Below are positions 24,399-32,585 of a stretch of 64,000 nt of DNA, piece by piece; position 1 is the stretch's first letter, and each line of letters opens with the position of its first letter. The position numbers were made by a program, and so were the translations under genes. The notes under the pieces are model-generated. The model was not told where the DNA came from, ran no database searches, and was given only the letters and a program-made list of their open reading frames with translations. This DNA is from Weissella uvarum. Its GTDB lineage: Bacteria; Bacillota; Bacilli; Lactobacillales; Lactobacillaceae. Location of the stretch: the NCBI RefSeq assembly GCF_016908785.1, contig NZ_JAFBEO010000003.1, positions 62,001 through 126,000 on the forward strand, in the 5' to 3' direction.

Positions 24399-24731
24399 CT
24401 AGCAGGTAATTCGAACCAAATCATCTGTTAAAATTTTCATGCGCGCCACGTTATCTTGCACATTATCAAGATAATAATAACTTTGGGTACCATTTTTTTT
24501 AAAGTTAATAATACCCGCCTCTTTTAAAATCTTAAGATGATGTGAGACAGCAGGACGTGAGAGATTAGTTAATTCGGCCAAGTCTTTGACACACAGTGGT
24601 TTATGCTGATAAGCATTAATCAAATGAGTCAATAACTCCAGTCGTTTTTTATCTCCGAGGGCGATGAGTAAATCCTCAACATTTGCAATATCTTGATTGA
24701 TATTTGCAGCCATTTCTTGATTTTCTTCCAA
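24399..24731 (-). CDS. ArsR/SmtB family transcriptional regulator
   Basis: 110-residue winged helix repressor-type protein. The HTH segment is CVKDLAELTNLSRPAVSHHLKILKEAGIINFKKNG (about residues 47-81), followed by the wing and YYYLD. The classical metal-binding CxC motif of ArsR/SmtB is not present; single cysteines occur at the HTH start and at the very C-terminus. The inducer is thus unclear. It lies 66 nt upstream of gnd in the same direction and could be cotranscribed with it or control the genes to its right. Confidence 0.88.
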   Translation of the reverse strand: MEENQEMAANINQDIANVEDLLIALGDKKRLELLTHLINAYQHKPLCVKDLAELTNLSRPAVSHHLKILKEAGIINFKKNGTQSYYYLDNVQDNVARMKILTDDLVRITC

Positions 24732-24774
24732 AGAATCACCTTCTTCCTAAATTGTACAACTTCTCACAAAATAT

Positions 24775-25149
24775 TTAAAGTTTAATAACTTGAAAAGTCT
24801 TTTCATCGGGTAGAACCGCTTCAGGCGTGTATTGCACTGCTGTGATTTTTAAACGTGGCATACGTTTTGTAATGTACGCGTCTAGTGTTGCAATGTCTGC
24901 AAGACTCCCCTGGACTTCTCCTTCAACTTGATCGGTTCGTTCAGGATGATTTTTCACCCAGCCGGTCAACTGACGTTGTTGTGCAAGCAATCGATAGATT
25001 TTACGAAAACCGACATCTTGCACTTTCCCCTCGTAGACAAAATGATACCGGACAATCGGTTGGTCAAAATCAGCATTCGGCCAAGCAACTTTACTTGTTT
25101 CGTAAGCTAAATATCGATCACGTAGTTTTAAAAATTGTTTCCGAAACAT
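24775..25149 (-). CDS. Acylphosphatase family protein
   Basis: 124 residues. The acylphosphatase domain starts about residue 28 and shows the catalytic Arg in VQDVGFR (canonically VQGVGFR) and the conserved Asn in TGWVKN, followed by VEGEVQG. Such enzymes hydrolyse acyl phosphates such as acetyl or carbamoyl phosphate. An extra N-terminal helix of about 27 residues (FLKLRDRYLAYETSK) precedes the domain; shorter family members begin near residue 30. It follows the SDR gene by 2 nt, so the pair is probably one transcript. Confidence 0.85.
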   Translation of the reverse strand: MFRKQFLKLRDRYLAYETSKVAWPNADFDQPIVRYHFVYEGKVQDVGFRKIYRLLAQQRQLTGWVKNHPERTDQVEGEVQGSLADIATLDAYITKRMPRLKITAVQYTPEAVLPDEKTFQVIKL

Positions 25150-25151
25150 GC

Positions 25152-26063
25152 TTATTTCCCAAAAATTTGACGGATTCCCTCATCGAATGACGTAATCTTG
25201 AAATTAGGGAATTGCTTTTGGAATTTATCAGATTTGAAGACATTATCATACTTGTAGCGTGGTAGTAACTCTAGGAGTTCCTTGGCATTGTCATTGAAGT
25301 AGCTGGCTAACTTAAAGGCCCACATTGGAACAACGCTATACTTAATATCTTGACCGATGATTTTTCCGGTTTTAGCAATAATGTCTTTGTACGACAAGCT
25401 TGGTGCAGTTGGCAAGTGCCATGTTTGTCCATATGCTTCAGGTGTATTACCAAGCAAAGCCAAAGCCCGGCTGGCATCTGGCGTCCAAATTAATGTCCGG
25501 AGTACTGAATCACTCAAAGGTACCACAGCACGCTTGCCTTCCTTCACACGGTTAAAGACCATCGTGTTTGTAATACTTTGCGTGTGATCAGGACCATAAA
25601 ATTCAGGAGCCCGGCCAATGACAGCATCAATATAGCCATCATTCATGGCCTTCAAAAGTGTTTCGGTCATTTCGCCACGTAAAGTTGACTTGTGACCAAC
25701 CGGTTCAAATGGTGAATCATCAACTTGAACCTTGTCATCTTTAGCATACATATAGGTGTTATCAAAATAAGCTAACTTAGCCCCTGTTTCATGGACGGCC
25801 CGGATGACATTGTCCAAAATTGTTGGGAATTGGCTGTCCCAGAGGTTGTATGGCAAACCGACTGTGAAGTAAACAACATCACTCCCCTTAATGGCACGAT
25901 AAGCATCTTCATACTTGAAAAGGTCAGCCTTAACAAGTTCATCAGTTGGATTGATTTGCTTTGGCTTTCGACCGACTAAACGAATATCTTGTGTGTAGTT
26001 TTTGTATAGTTCCTTAGCAACTTCGGTACCAATTTGGCCGTTGCTTCCTAAGATTGTTTGCAT
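25152..26063 (-). CDS. NAD(P)-dependent epimerase/dehydratase-like SDR protein
   Basis: 303-residue extended short-chain dehydrogenase. The nucleotide-binding glycine motif GSNGQIG is at residues 6-12 and a strand-2 LVGRKP follows. YMYAKDDK resembles the active-site YxxxK region but is shifted, so an oxidoreductase role is not certain. Substrate is unknown. It sits between the DJ-1-like gene (22 nt away) and the acylphosphatase in a leftward cluster that may form one operon. Confidence 0.85.
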   Translation of the reverse strand: MQTILGSNGQIGTEVAKELYKNYTQDIRLVGRKPKQINPTDELVKADLFKYEDAYRAIKGSDVVYFTVGLPYNLWDSQFPTILDNVIRAVHETGAKLAYFDNTYMYAKDDKVQVDDSPFEPVGHKSTLRGEMTETLLKAMNDGYIDAVIGRAPEFYGPDHTQSITNTMVFNRVKEGKRAVVPLSDSVLRTLIWTPDASRALALLGNTPEAYGQTWHLPTAPSLSYKDIIAKTGKIIGQDIKYSVVPMWAFKLASYFNDNAKELLELLPRYKYDNVFKSDKFQKQFPNFKITSFDEGIRQIFGK

Positions 26064-26085
26064 GGTGTACTCCTTTAAGATTGAT

Positions 26086-26763
26086 TTACTTTAAATTATT
26101 GATTAATAGTCGCGCAACTTGACGAGGTGAGAATGGATTTTGTCCCGTAATCAATTGGCCATCTTGAACGGCATATGGCTTGTAAGCGCGTGCCTTTTTG
26201 AAATCGGCGCCCTTTTCTTGCGCAATTTTTTCATTCATGAATGGTACTTCACGAACCTTACCACTCAAGTATTCTTCAGTCGTCGTAAAGCCGGTAATTT
26301 GTTTACCAGCGATTAGTGGTTGTTGATTTTCATCTTGTAGGTAGAATAATCCAGCGATTCCATGACATACAGATGTGACATAACCACCGTTTTGGTAGAT
26401 GCGCTCACTTGTGCGTTGCAAATATGGGTTGTTTGGGAAGTCCCACATTACACCGTGGCCACCAGTGTAATAAATAGCATCATATTCATCAGGCTTAATA
26501 TCTTTAGCAGCCATGGAATGGGTCAAAGCACGGTCGATGAAATCAGAAGATTTATAATATTCAAAAATATTTTCGTCAGCATACTTTAAGCTACGTGGGT
26601 CAATTGGTACATAACCACCTTCAGGACTAACATAGTCGACATCGATTCCGACTTTGTTTAATTCGTCTACAAATTCAGTTGCTTCACCAAGCCATAGACC
26701 AGTTGCATCTGCGTGATCACCATAAGTTGATACATTAGTTAAGACAACAAGTACTTTTTTCAT
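26086..26763 (-). CDS. DJ-1/PfpI family protein (Hsp31-like)
   Basis: 225-residue class I glutamine-amidotransferase-like protein. The nucleophile elbow is SVCHGIAG (Cys about residue 119), preceded by AIYYTGGHGVMWDFP, and an early Glu is in GLWLGEATEF. These match the Hsp31/HchA-like branch, members of which act as glyoxalase III, deglycase or stress chaperones; which applies is not visible here. ATG 26763 (MKKVLVVL) with AGGAG upstream is chosen over the longer frame. A TATACT -10-like box lies near 26808-26813. Confidence 0.9.
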   Translation of the reverse strand: MKKVLVVLTNVSTYGDHADATGLWLGEATEFVDELNKVGIDVDYVSPEGGYVPIDPRSLKYADENIFEYYKSSDFIDRALTHSMAAKDIKPDEYDAIYYTGGHGVMWDFPNNPYLQRTSERIYQNGGYVTSVCHGIAGLFYLQDENQQPLIAGKQITGFTTTEEYLSGKVREVPFMNEKIAQEKGADFKKARAYKPYAVQDGQLITGQNPFSPRQVARLLINNLK

Positions 26764-26909
26764 ATGCTTACTCCTTTTTTTGAATCCTGTTTGCTTTCGA
26801 TGAACATAGTATAACACATTACTTGGATAATGGTTTAAAAAAATGGACGAATATGTTTATTTTTTTGAACGAATGGTCAAGCATGTGATTACAGCAAAGA
26901 TTTTGTGTT

Positions 26910-26943
26910 AAAAAAAGCGCTTGTTTTTTTATAAACAAGCGCG
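26910..26943 (-). terminator. Terminator of the SPFH gene
   Basis: GCGCTTGTTT and AAACAAGCGC form a perfect 10-bp stem; on the minus strand it is followed by TTTTTT. Confidence 0.9.
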
Positions 26944-26950
26944 ATTAAAA

Positions 26951-27847
26951 TTATTTAGCATCACTTGCCTGTAATGCTGTGTAAGTTGCGATATCTGATC
27001 CAAGTGCATCACTAGGCACAATGACTGTGTTGTTTTCACCGTCAGCCAAATGATTATATGAATCAATTTGTCGATTTTGTAAGTATTTAGGATTAACATC
27101 GGCAAAGGCTTCGTTTTCAATCCGGATGGCATTCGCATTGGCAGTTGCTTCAGTTTCTGTCATCTTTGCGGCATTAATAGCTTGTGCCAATTCTTTTTCG
27201 TTGACAATCGCTTGCATTTCCTTTTCGGCGTTCGCGTTTGTTAACTTAACCTTCTTTTGCCCTTCAGCCGTGATAATGGCAGCACTGGTTTCGTTATCAG
27301 CGGCAATTTTCTTATCCATTGACTCTTGAATTTTTTCATTTGGATTAATGCGGTCAATATTAGCAAAGTCGACTTTAATGCCAAATTGCGCGGTAATGGA
27401 ATGCCCATTAGCCCCACCATCTTGCAGATATTGTAAGAGAGCTTTATTGATTTCAGTCACATCTGATGTACATTCGGCCATATCGCGACGCCCAATTTCA
27501 CCACGTAAATATGCATTAACGATGGAATCCATTGTTTCGAGTGGATCATCATTAGCATAAAGAAATTTACGTGCATCTGAAACATGATATGTGAGAGATG
27601 CATCAACTTGAAGCATGGCATTGTCCTTAGTAATTGGGGCCAAATCATTTAGATGCGTTGTCCGTTGGGCCAAAGAAACCTTGAGGGCACGATCCCAAGG
27701 AGCTTTAAAATGGAACCCAGATTCTAGTGTTTTATCCAAAGGTTTTCCAAAACGTACCAATTGTCCTTCTGAGTTAGGTGGAATAATTGTGAAACTAAAG
27801 ATACCGACAATGAGTAATAGAATAATAAGTGTGATGATAATAAACAT
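26951..27847 (-). CDS. SPFH domain (stomatin/prohibitin-like) membrane protein
   Basis: 298 residues with one N-terminal membrane helix (residues 2-21) and an SPFH domain with NSEGQLVRFGKPLDKTLESGFHFKAPW and YLRGEIGRRDMAE. A long Ala/Glu/Lys-rich coiled coil (about 190-250) follows, with repeated NANAEKEM-type segments. Such proteins form membrane-associated oligomeric rings and often partner a NfeD protein or the FtsH protease; no partner gene is adjacent here. GGAGG precedes the ATG. Confidence 0.92.
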   Translation of the reverse strand: MFIIITLIILLLIVGIFSFTIIPPNSEGQLVRFGKPLDKTLESGFHFKAPWDRALKVSLAQRTTHLNDLAPITKDNAMLQVDASLTYHVSDARKFLYANDDPLETMDSIVNAYLRGEIGRRDMAECTSDVTEINKALLQYLQDGGANGHSITAQFGIKVDFANIDRINPNEKIQESMDKKIAADNETSAAIITAEGQKKVKLTNANAEKEMQAIVNEKELAQAINAAKMTETEATANANAIRIENEAFADVNPKYLQNRQIDSYNHLADGENNTVIVPSDALGSDIATYTALQASDAK

Positions 27848-27903
27848 GGAACCTCCTTGATGGCCCGTTATGGCAATGCGTTAATAGACAATAGATTCTC
27901 GGC

Positions 27904-28527
27904 TTAACTGATTGTTTGGGTTAACTCACTGGCTTGGTCATTAACTATTTTTTCAATTTCTTGCGCGAAGGTTGTTCGCGGTACTGGACGACATTTTGTT
28001 AAAAATGACAAGTGAGCCCGTTGAATCAGCCATTTGAGCATAAGTGCCGGATAATAAGTTGATTGACGTGTACGATCATACACGAGGCCAGGATAAACAT
28101 TGAAGGCCCGTGCGTTGAGCCGACTTTTTGCAAAATCTGCGATGGCCCGTTTGGTGTCCATATACTTTTTTAACGGCGAAGCATTCGCGTTAATGAATAG
28201 AAATTTAGTGGCACTATTTTCAATCGCGCCAATGAGTCGAATGGGTGGTAATAAACTATTTTGTTCGTAAGAGGTATGTTTAATTGGATTGGGCAACAAA
28301 ATACCGATGCAATCAATCAACCAGTCCGCCTCCTGACATTCTTGCTGCCAGACGCCATCTTTATTTAGGTCAGCTGCTAAATAGCGGACTCCAGATAGTT
28401 GGTTATTCGGCTTACCACCTGTTTTTGAGATACTAACCAATTCGTATTGTGGATTTTGACGTAATTGTTCTAAAATGCCTTGCCCCACAAAACCTGTGCC
28501 ACCGGCGACGACAATTTTTGACATAGA
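27904..28527 (-). CDS. NAD(P)-binding atypical SDR protein
   Basis: 207 residues. The glycine motif GGTGFVGQG near residue 8 marks a Rossmann fold, and the DWLIDCIGILLPNP segment fits the ubiquinone-assembly/NDUFA9-like atypical SDR group. The usual YxxxK catalytic pair is not evident, so it may bind cofactor without classical dehydrogenase activity. ATG 28527 is set by AAAGGAGG upstream; the longer frame to 28614 would run through the divergent promoter region. It is divergent from rpiA. Confidence 0.85.
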   Translation of the reverse strand, partial: SMSKIVVAGGTGFVGQGILEQLRQNPQYELVSISKTGGKPNNQLSGVRYLAADLNKDGVWQQECQEADWLIDCIGILLPNPIKHTSYEQNSLLPPIRLIGAIENSATKFLFINANASPLKKYMDTKRAIADFAKSRLNARAFNVYPGLVYDRTRQSTYYPALMLKWLIQRAHLSFLTKCRPVPRTTFAQEIEKIVNDQASELTQTIS

Positions 28528-28617
28528 TGCGACACCTCCTTTTTCTAGCTTAATTTCAGTATACAAGAAAAATACAATGAACGGTATATCACCCGACAAA
28601 GTAAATCGTTTCACCTT

Positions 28618-28638
28618 AACATTTTAAAATGTTATACT
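28618..28638 (+). promoter_or_regulatory. Palindromic operator overlapping the rpiA -10 box
   Basis: AACATTTTAAAATGTT (28618-28633) is a perfect 16-bp palindrome, immediately followed by the TATACT -10 element (28633-28638) with a TTTCAC -35-like box about 18 bp upstream of it. A further AAAATGTT half site follows at 28640-28647. The arrangement suggests a repressor site. Confidence 0.5.
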
Positions 28639-28690
28639 TAAAATGTTATTAGATTTAAATCAAGTATTGAGACACGACGAGGTAGTTAAG

Positions 28691-29374
28691 ATGGTTAATC
28701 CTGGAAAAGAAGCAGCTGCAACAGCAGCTTTGAGTTATGTTGAAGACAATATGTATGTTGGTTTAGGTACAGGTAGTACCGCCAAAATTTTTATTGAAAA
28801 GTTGGCCCAACGCGTTAAGGATGAAAACTTAACGATTACATGTGCGGCTACTTCAATTTTTTCAGCTGAATTGGCAGCGTCATTGGGTTTGAAAGTTGTG
28901 CCCTTGGATGATGTTGATGAACTTGACATTAATGTTGATGGTGCCGATGAAGTTGATCCCCAGTTGAATGGAATCAAAGGCGGTGGTGCTGCCCTATTCT
29001 ACGAGAAGATTGTGGCTAAAACGGCTAAGAAGAATATTTGGATTGTTGATCCCTCTAAGCAAAGTGAGCAATTAGGTAGCTTTAAATTACCAATTGAAGT
29101 CCTACCTTTTGGAAGCAAGCATGTTTTTAATTATTTGAAGCATGACTTGAATTTGGATCCAACTTTCCGCCTTCAAGCAGACGGATCTTTATTAACAACT
29201 GATTCAGATAATTACATTATTGATGTTGATGTGGCTAAGATTGATAATTTGTATGAATTAGCAGATGAATTAATTCGACATGTAGGTATTTTGGAACATG
29301 GCCTATTCATGGATATCTGTGATATCTTAATTGTTGGGGATGAGCCCGCGCAAATTATTGAACGTCAAAATTAA
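28691..29374 (+). CDS. rpiA: Ribose-5-phosphate isomerase A
   Basis: 227-residue isomerase interconverting ribose 5-phosphate and ribulose 5-phosphate. GLGTGSTAKIFIEKL near residue 24 is the phosphate loop, DVDELDINVDGADEVD (about residues 75-90) carries the catalytic Asp residues, and KGGGAALFYEKIVA the catalytic Glu. ATG 28691 is chosen because GAGGTAG precedes it by a suitable distance, over the longer frame from 28643. Together with rbsK, rbsD and gnd it forms the pentose phosphate entry of this region. Confidence 0.95.
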   Translation: MVNPGKEAAATAALSYVEDNMYVGLGTGSTAKIFIEKLAQRVKDENLTITCAATSIFSAELAASLGLKVVPLDDVDELDINVDGADEVDPQLNGIKGGGAALFYEKIVAKTAKKNIWIVDPSKQSEQLGSFKLPIEVLPFGSKHVFNYLKHDLNLDPTFRLQADGSLLTTDSDNYIIDVDVAKIDNLYELADELIRHVGILEHGLFMDICDILIVGDEPAQIIERQN

Positions 29375-29382
29375 TTTAAATG

Positions 29383-29425
29383 AAAAAGCGTCTAGACTAT
29401 GCAAAATTGTCTAGACGCTTTTTTT
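29383..29425 (+). terminator. Bidirectional terminator between rpiA and rbsD
   Basis: AAAAAGCGTCTAGAC and GTCTAGACGCTTTTT form a perfect stem serving both converging genes. Confidence 0.9.
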
Positions 29426-29431
29426 GTATTT

Positions 29432-29854
29432 TTATTTAATCGCCTCACCGGCAAAGTCGACATTTGATTCTAAAACAATGTTTGAAAAAGGAGTGACCTC
29501 TCCGGTACGTACGGTTGCAATGTTATTTGGATCACGCGTCATCGCTTTTAGAGCTTCATGACTAATCCATTCAATTTGTACATCATCGTCTAATAATGTT
29601 TGGATGGCTGTTAATTGCTCTGGATTTGCTTGTTTAATTTCTTGAGCAAGATAGACTTTTTGTACTTTCATCTCTGATAGCGTTGCAGCTAAGACATCAA
29701 TGAAGCTTGGAACGCCTCTTACCAATGCTAAATCAATTTTTTGTCCAACATCTAAAATCGGTAGACCCGCATCACCAATTGATAACCATTGTGTATGACC
29801 GATTTGTGAAATTGCAGCGGATAATTGACTATTAAGTAGATTAGTTTTTCGCAT
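29432..29854 (-). CDS. rbsD: D-ribose pyranase
   Basis: 140-residue protein that speeds interconversion of beta-pyranose and beta-furanose forms of ribose, so that ribokinase gets its substrate. The N-terminal NSQLSAAISQIGHTQWLSIGDAGLPI includes the catalytic His and Asp, and the C-terminus carries the expected TGEVTPFSNIVLES. ATG 29854 (MRKTNLLNS) is the family start. It lies 26 nt after rbsK in the same transcript. No ribose transporter genes are present in the window. Confidence 0.94.
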   Translation of the reverse strand: MRKTNLLNSQLSAAISQIGHTQWLSIGDAGLPILDVGQKIDLALVRGVPSFIDVLAATLSEMKVQKVYLAQEIKQANPEQLTAIQTLLDDDVQIEWISHEALKAMTRDPNNIATVRTGEVTPFSNIVLESNVDFAGEAIK

Positions 29855-29880
29855 TTTTAAGACCTGCACTAAATTAAAGC

Positions 29881-30831
29881 TTAGTCAGCTTCGTGAGCAG
29901 CTAAAATGGCTTGAACTTCGTTCTCAGTTGGAATACTTGGTTGGGCCCCAGGACGTGAAACAGTAATTGATGAAGCTGCAGCACCATAGCGCATTGCTTC
30001 TGGCAAGTTACTCAAATCTGGTGCTAAGCGTGTGGCGGTTGAACCAATGAAAGTGTCCCCTGCAGCTGTGGTATCAACAGCCTTAGTCTTGAATGCAGGT
30101 ACAATCCCTTCTTCACCATTGTCTCGCATGTAATATGATCCATGTGAGCCAATCGTAATAATGACTGTATCGATACCTTGTTCAAAATAATAGACAGCGT
30201 TATGACGCATAGAACTCATATCATCTGTGACTTCCACATTAGTAAGCAAGAACGTTTCATGTTCGTTCGGTACGATAATATCCGTTTCCTGCAACAACTC
30301 GGCTGGAAGGCCACCTGCTTCTGGCATTGGTGCTGGGTTCAAAATTGTTTTCACACCGTGTTCATGTGCAATCTTAAAACCTTCAATGACTGTTTCCATG
30401 GGTGTTTCTAATTGCGCAATAATGAAGTCTGATTCGGCAATCGCCGCTTCATGCTCACGGACATCGGCAGCCGTCATATCAGCATTCGCACCACCATAAA
30501 TATAAATAATATTATCACCAGTCTCTTCAGATACAGTGATGTAGGCATGGCCAGTTTGCTCACTAGCCGAACGCATGACGTGATCAGTTAGCAAATTTGG
30601 CACATTCATATTCTCATCAGTATTGAATTCAAGGCCAACTTTAGTAATCATATTCGTTGAAACACCAGAACGGGCTGATGCAACACCTTGGTTAAGTCCT
30701 TTACCACCCATGGCTTCTTCAAGATGGTGGCTAGTATGTAAAGTTTCACCACTTGCGCCAAAACGTGGTACTTTAACAACTTTGTCGATGTTTGTTGATC
30801 CTAAAATGGTAATTTTTTTATTCTTATGCAT
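29881..30831 (-). CDS. rbsK: Ribokinase
   Basis: PfkB-family kinase of 316 residues that phosphorylates D-ribose at O5. The N-terminal ILGSTNIDKVVKVPRFGASGET, the GGKGLNQGVASARSG substrate region and the C-terminal anion hole with catalytic base AVDTTAAGDTFIGS are all present. ATG 30831 with AAGGAG upstream is chosen over the longer frame to 30870. First gene of rbsK-rbsD. The promoter contains a palindromic operator and a cre site lies farther upstream. Confidence 0.95.
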   Translation of the reverse strand: MHKNKKITILGSTNIDKVVKVPRFGASGETLHTSHHLEEAMGGKGLNQGVASARSGVSTNMITKVGLEFNTDENMNVPNLLTDHVMRSASEQTGHAYITVSEETGDNIIYIYGGANADMTAADVREHEAAIAESDFIIAQLETPMETVIEGFKIAHEHGVKTILNPAPMPEAGGLPAELLQETDIIVPNEHETFLLTNVEVTDDMSSMRHNAVYYFEQGIDTVIITIGSHGSYYMRDNGEEGIVPAFKTKAVDTTAAGDTFIGSTATRLAPDLSNLPEAMRYGAAASSITVSRPGAQPSIPTENEVQAILAAHEAD

Positions 30832-30869
30832 GGTGTGACTCCTTTTTAAATCTTTTTCTAAACAGTGCA

Positions 30870-30898
30870 ATCATACAATATTTAAAACGTTTTAACAA
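30870..30898 (-). promoter_or_regulatory. rbsK promoter with palindromic operator in its spacer
   Basis: On the minus strand TTGTTA (30893-30898), 17-bp spacer and TATGAT (30870-30875). The 14-bp palindrome TTAAAACGTTTTAA (30882-30895) fills the spacer and resembles LacI-family operators, as expected for a ribose repressor such as RbsR. Confidence 0.65.
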
Positions 30899-30925
30899 CA
30901 TCATTTTAACGTATTTAAATATAAA

Positions 30926-30939
30926 TGTAAACGCTTTCT
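30926..30939 (-). promoter_or_regulatory. cre-like site upstream of rbsK
   Basis: TGTAAACGCTTTCT matches the CcpA consensus closely. It lies just upstream of the rbsK -35 region, near a second possible promoter (TTTACA, 17 bp, TAAAAT on the minus strand). Confidence 0.65.
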
Positions 30940-30951
30940 ATAAAATTAAAG

Positions 30952-30981
30952 AAAAAACACCCGCAAAAAATTGCGAGTGTC
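30952..30981 (-). terminator. Terminator of the glycosyltransferase-gtrA pair
   Basis: ACACTCGC and GCGGGTGT pair on the minus strand, followed by TTTTTTC. Confidence 0.75.
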
Positions 30982-30989
30982 GATGAATT

Positions 30990-31400
30990 TTAATGTGTAT
31001 CGTTGTCTTTAAAGACAACTAATTTGCTAAGAATGTAATTCAAGATGACGACAACGACATTATCAATTAATTTCCAAATAAATGGATTTTGGTGCAAGAA
31101 TTGGACACCAAACCAGATAATCATGATATCAACTAGCAAGGTCGCAAAACGCGCCCCAGTAAATGATAAGGCTTCACGTCCAATCGCTTTGGGTGTGGTT
31201 GCCTTTGAATGGAAAACCCATTTACGATTTGTTAAATAAGCAAATAAAACCGATAAAATCCAAGCTGTGACGTTTGCAATTTGGACATTTACATGAAAGT
31301 AAACTAAGACATAGAACGTCACCAAATTAACCAAAGTCGTTAATACTCCAAAAATTAAGTACATTAACACATCTTGATACTTTTTAAAAAGTTCAGTCAT
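30990..31400 (-). CDS. GtrA family membrane protein
   Basis: 136 residues with four predicted membrane helices and the family features LMYLIFGVLTTLVNLVTFY and YLTNRKWVFHS. GtrA-like proteins are thought to move undecaprenyl-phosphate-linked sugars across the membrane and usually pair with a GT2 enzyme, which is exactly the upstream neighbour here. The two probably decorate cell-wall polymers. The gene lies 23 nt after the glycosyltransferase. Confidence 0.9.
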   Translation of the reverse strand: MTELFKKYQDVLMYLIFGVLTTLVNLVTFYVLVYFHVNVQIANVTAWILSVLFAYLTNRKWVFHSKATTPKAIGREALSFTGARFATLLVDIMIIWFGVQFLHQNPFIWKLIDNVVVVILNYILSKLVVFKDNDTH

Positions 31401-31423
31401 TCTGTACCCCTTTGATTTAGTGC

Positions 31424-32404
31424 TTAATGACGCGTGAATTGCTTATCATCCAAATCTTCATTGTTCAATAAATTATCTTGGATGACATAACGTGGGCGAT
31501 CTTTGACTTCGTTAAAGATTTTTCCGATGTACTCACCTAAGATGGCGATCGCAATCAATTGCAAACCACCGATTACCCATAATGAAATCATCAAAGATGA
31601 CCAACCAGCGACCGTGTGGCCAGTGATTTCTTTAATGAAAGCATAAATCACCATAATAATGGCAAAGAGCACACTCAAAACACCGATTCCAAGAATGAAG
31701 CGCATTGGTGCCACTGAGAAAGAAGTGATACCATCCCACGCAAAATTAATCATCTTACTCAAAGGATACTTAGACTCCCCCGCTTCTCGCTCTTTACGAG
31801 CATAGTAAACAACAGTACTTGGGAATCCAACGCGAGGCACAATGCCACGCAAGAAAAGATTGTGTTCTTTGAAATCAAGTAAGTGGATGACTGCTCGTCG
31901 TGACATTAAACGGTAGTCTGCGGAATCAGGCACCATTTCAACCCCTAACTTACCCATGATTTTATAGAACAATTCAGCTGTGTTTCGCTTGAATGCTGAA
32001 TCCGTTTCACGTGAATTACGGGCACCGTAGACAATGTCGTAACCGGCAGCATTTTGAGCAACCATTTCAGGAATTGCATTGACATCATCTTGTAAATCAG
32101 CATCGATGGTGATGAAAATATCGGCAGCATCTTGTGCAACTGTTAAGCCAGCAATTAAGGCGTTTTGATGCCCATAATTACGACTAAAATTAATTCCAGT
32201 GATGTGTGGATTAGCTTGCGACGCTGCAACAACGATATCCCAAGTTTTATCTGCGGATCCGTCATTGACAATCAAAATTTGACTATTCGGTGTGACTTGT
32301 CCCTGATTAATCATTTCAGAAAGCACGCCATCTAAGACCTCAAGGGTTTTAGGCAGGGCTTCTTCTTCATTATAAGCAGGCACGACAATCATTAATTGCT
32401 TCAT
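31424..32404 (-). CDS. GT2 family polyprenyl-phosphate glycosyltransferase (GtrB/DPM1-like)
   Basis: 326-residue membrane glycosyltransferase. The GT-A fold opens with IVVPAYNEEEALP, the DADLQDD segment carries the metal-binding DxD, and two C-terminal hydrophobic helices (about residues 230-255 and 265-290) anchor it. Members attach glucose or another sugar to undecaprenyl phosphate. ATG 32404 (MKQLMIVV) is the family start; an in-frame ATG lies four codons upstream. Paired with gtrA. Confidence 0.92.
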   Translation of the reverse strand: MKQLMIVVPAYNEEEALPKTLEVLDGVLSEMINQGQVTPNSQILIVNDGSADKTWDIVVAASQANPHITGINFSRNYGHQNALIAGLTVAQDAADIFITIDADLQDDVNAIPEMVAQNAAGYDIVYGARNSRETDSAFKRNTAELFYKIMGKLGVEMVPDSADYRLMSRRAVIHLLDFKEHNLFLRGIVPRVGFPSTVVYYARKEREAGESKYPLSKMINFAWDGITSFSVAPMRFILGIGVLSVLFAIIMVIYAFIKEITGHTVAGWSSLMISLWVIGGLQLIAIAILGEYIGKIFNEVKDRPRYVIQDNLLNNEDLDDKQFTRH

Positions 32405-32535
32405 TTTTAACTCCAAATTTAATTATATATTTATATATAAATGTACAAGTAATAACCTTAACATACTATTATCGAAATAAAAACACGCTATGGTCTGAAT
32501 TTTATTCTGGCTAACCAACTCCGGGTTAGTTCCAA

Positions 32536-32570
32536 AATAAAAGCCAATTTTCACAATTGTGGAAATTGAC
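32536..32570 (-). terminator. Terminator of the APC permease gene
   Basis: On the minus strand GTCAATTTCCAC pairs with GTGAAAATTGGC (mismatched) and is followed by TTTTATTTT. A second hairpin, CTAACC/GGTTAG-type, lies at 32509-32530. Confidence 0.65.
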
Positions 32571-32585
32571 TTAAATATATTATTT

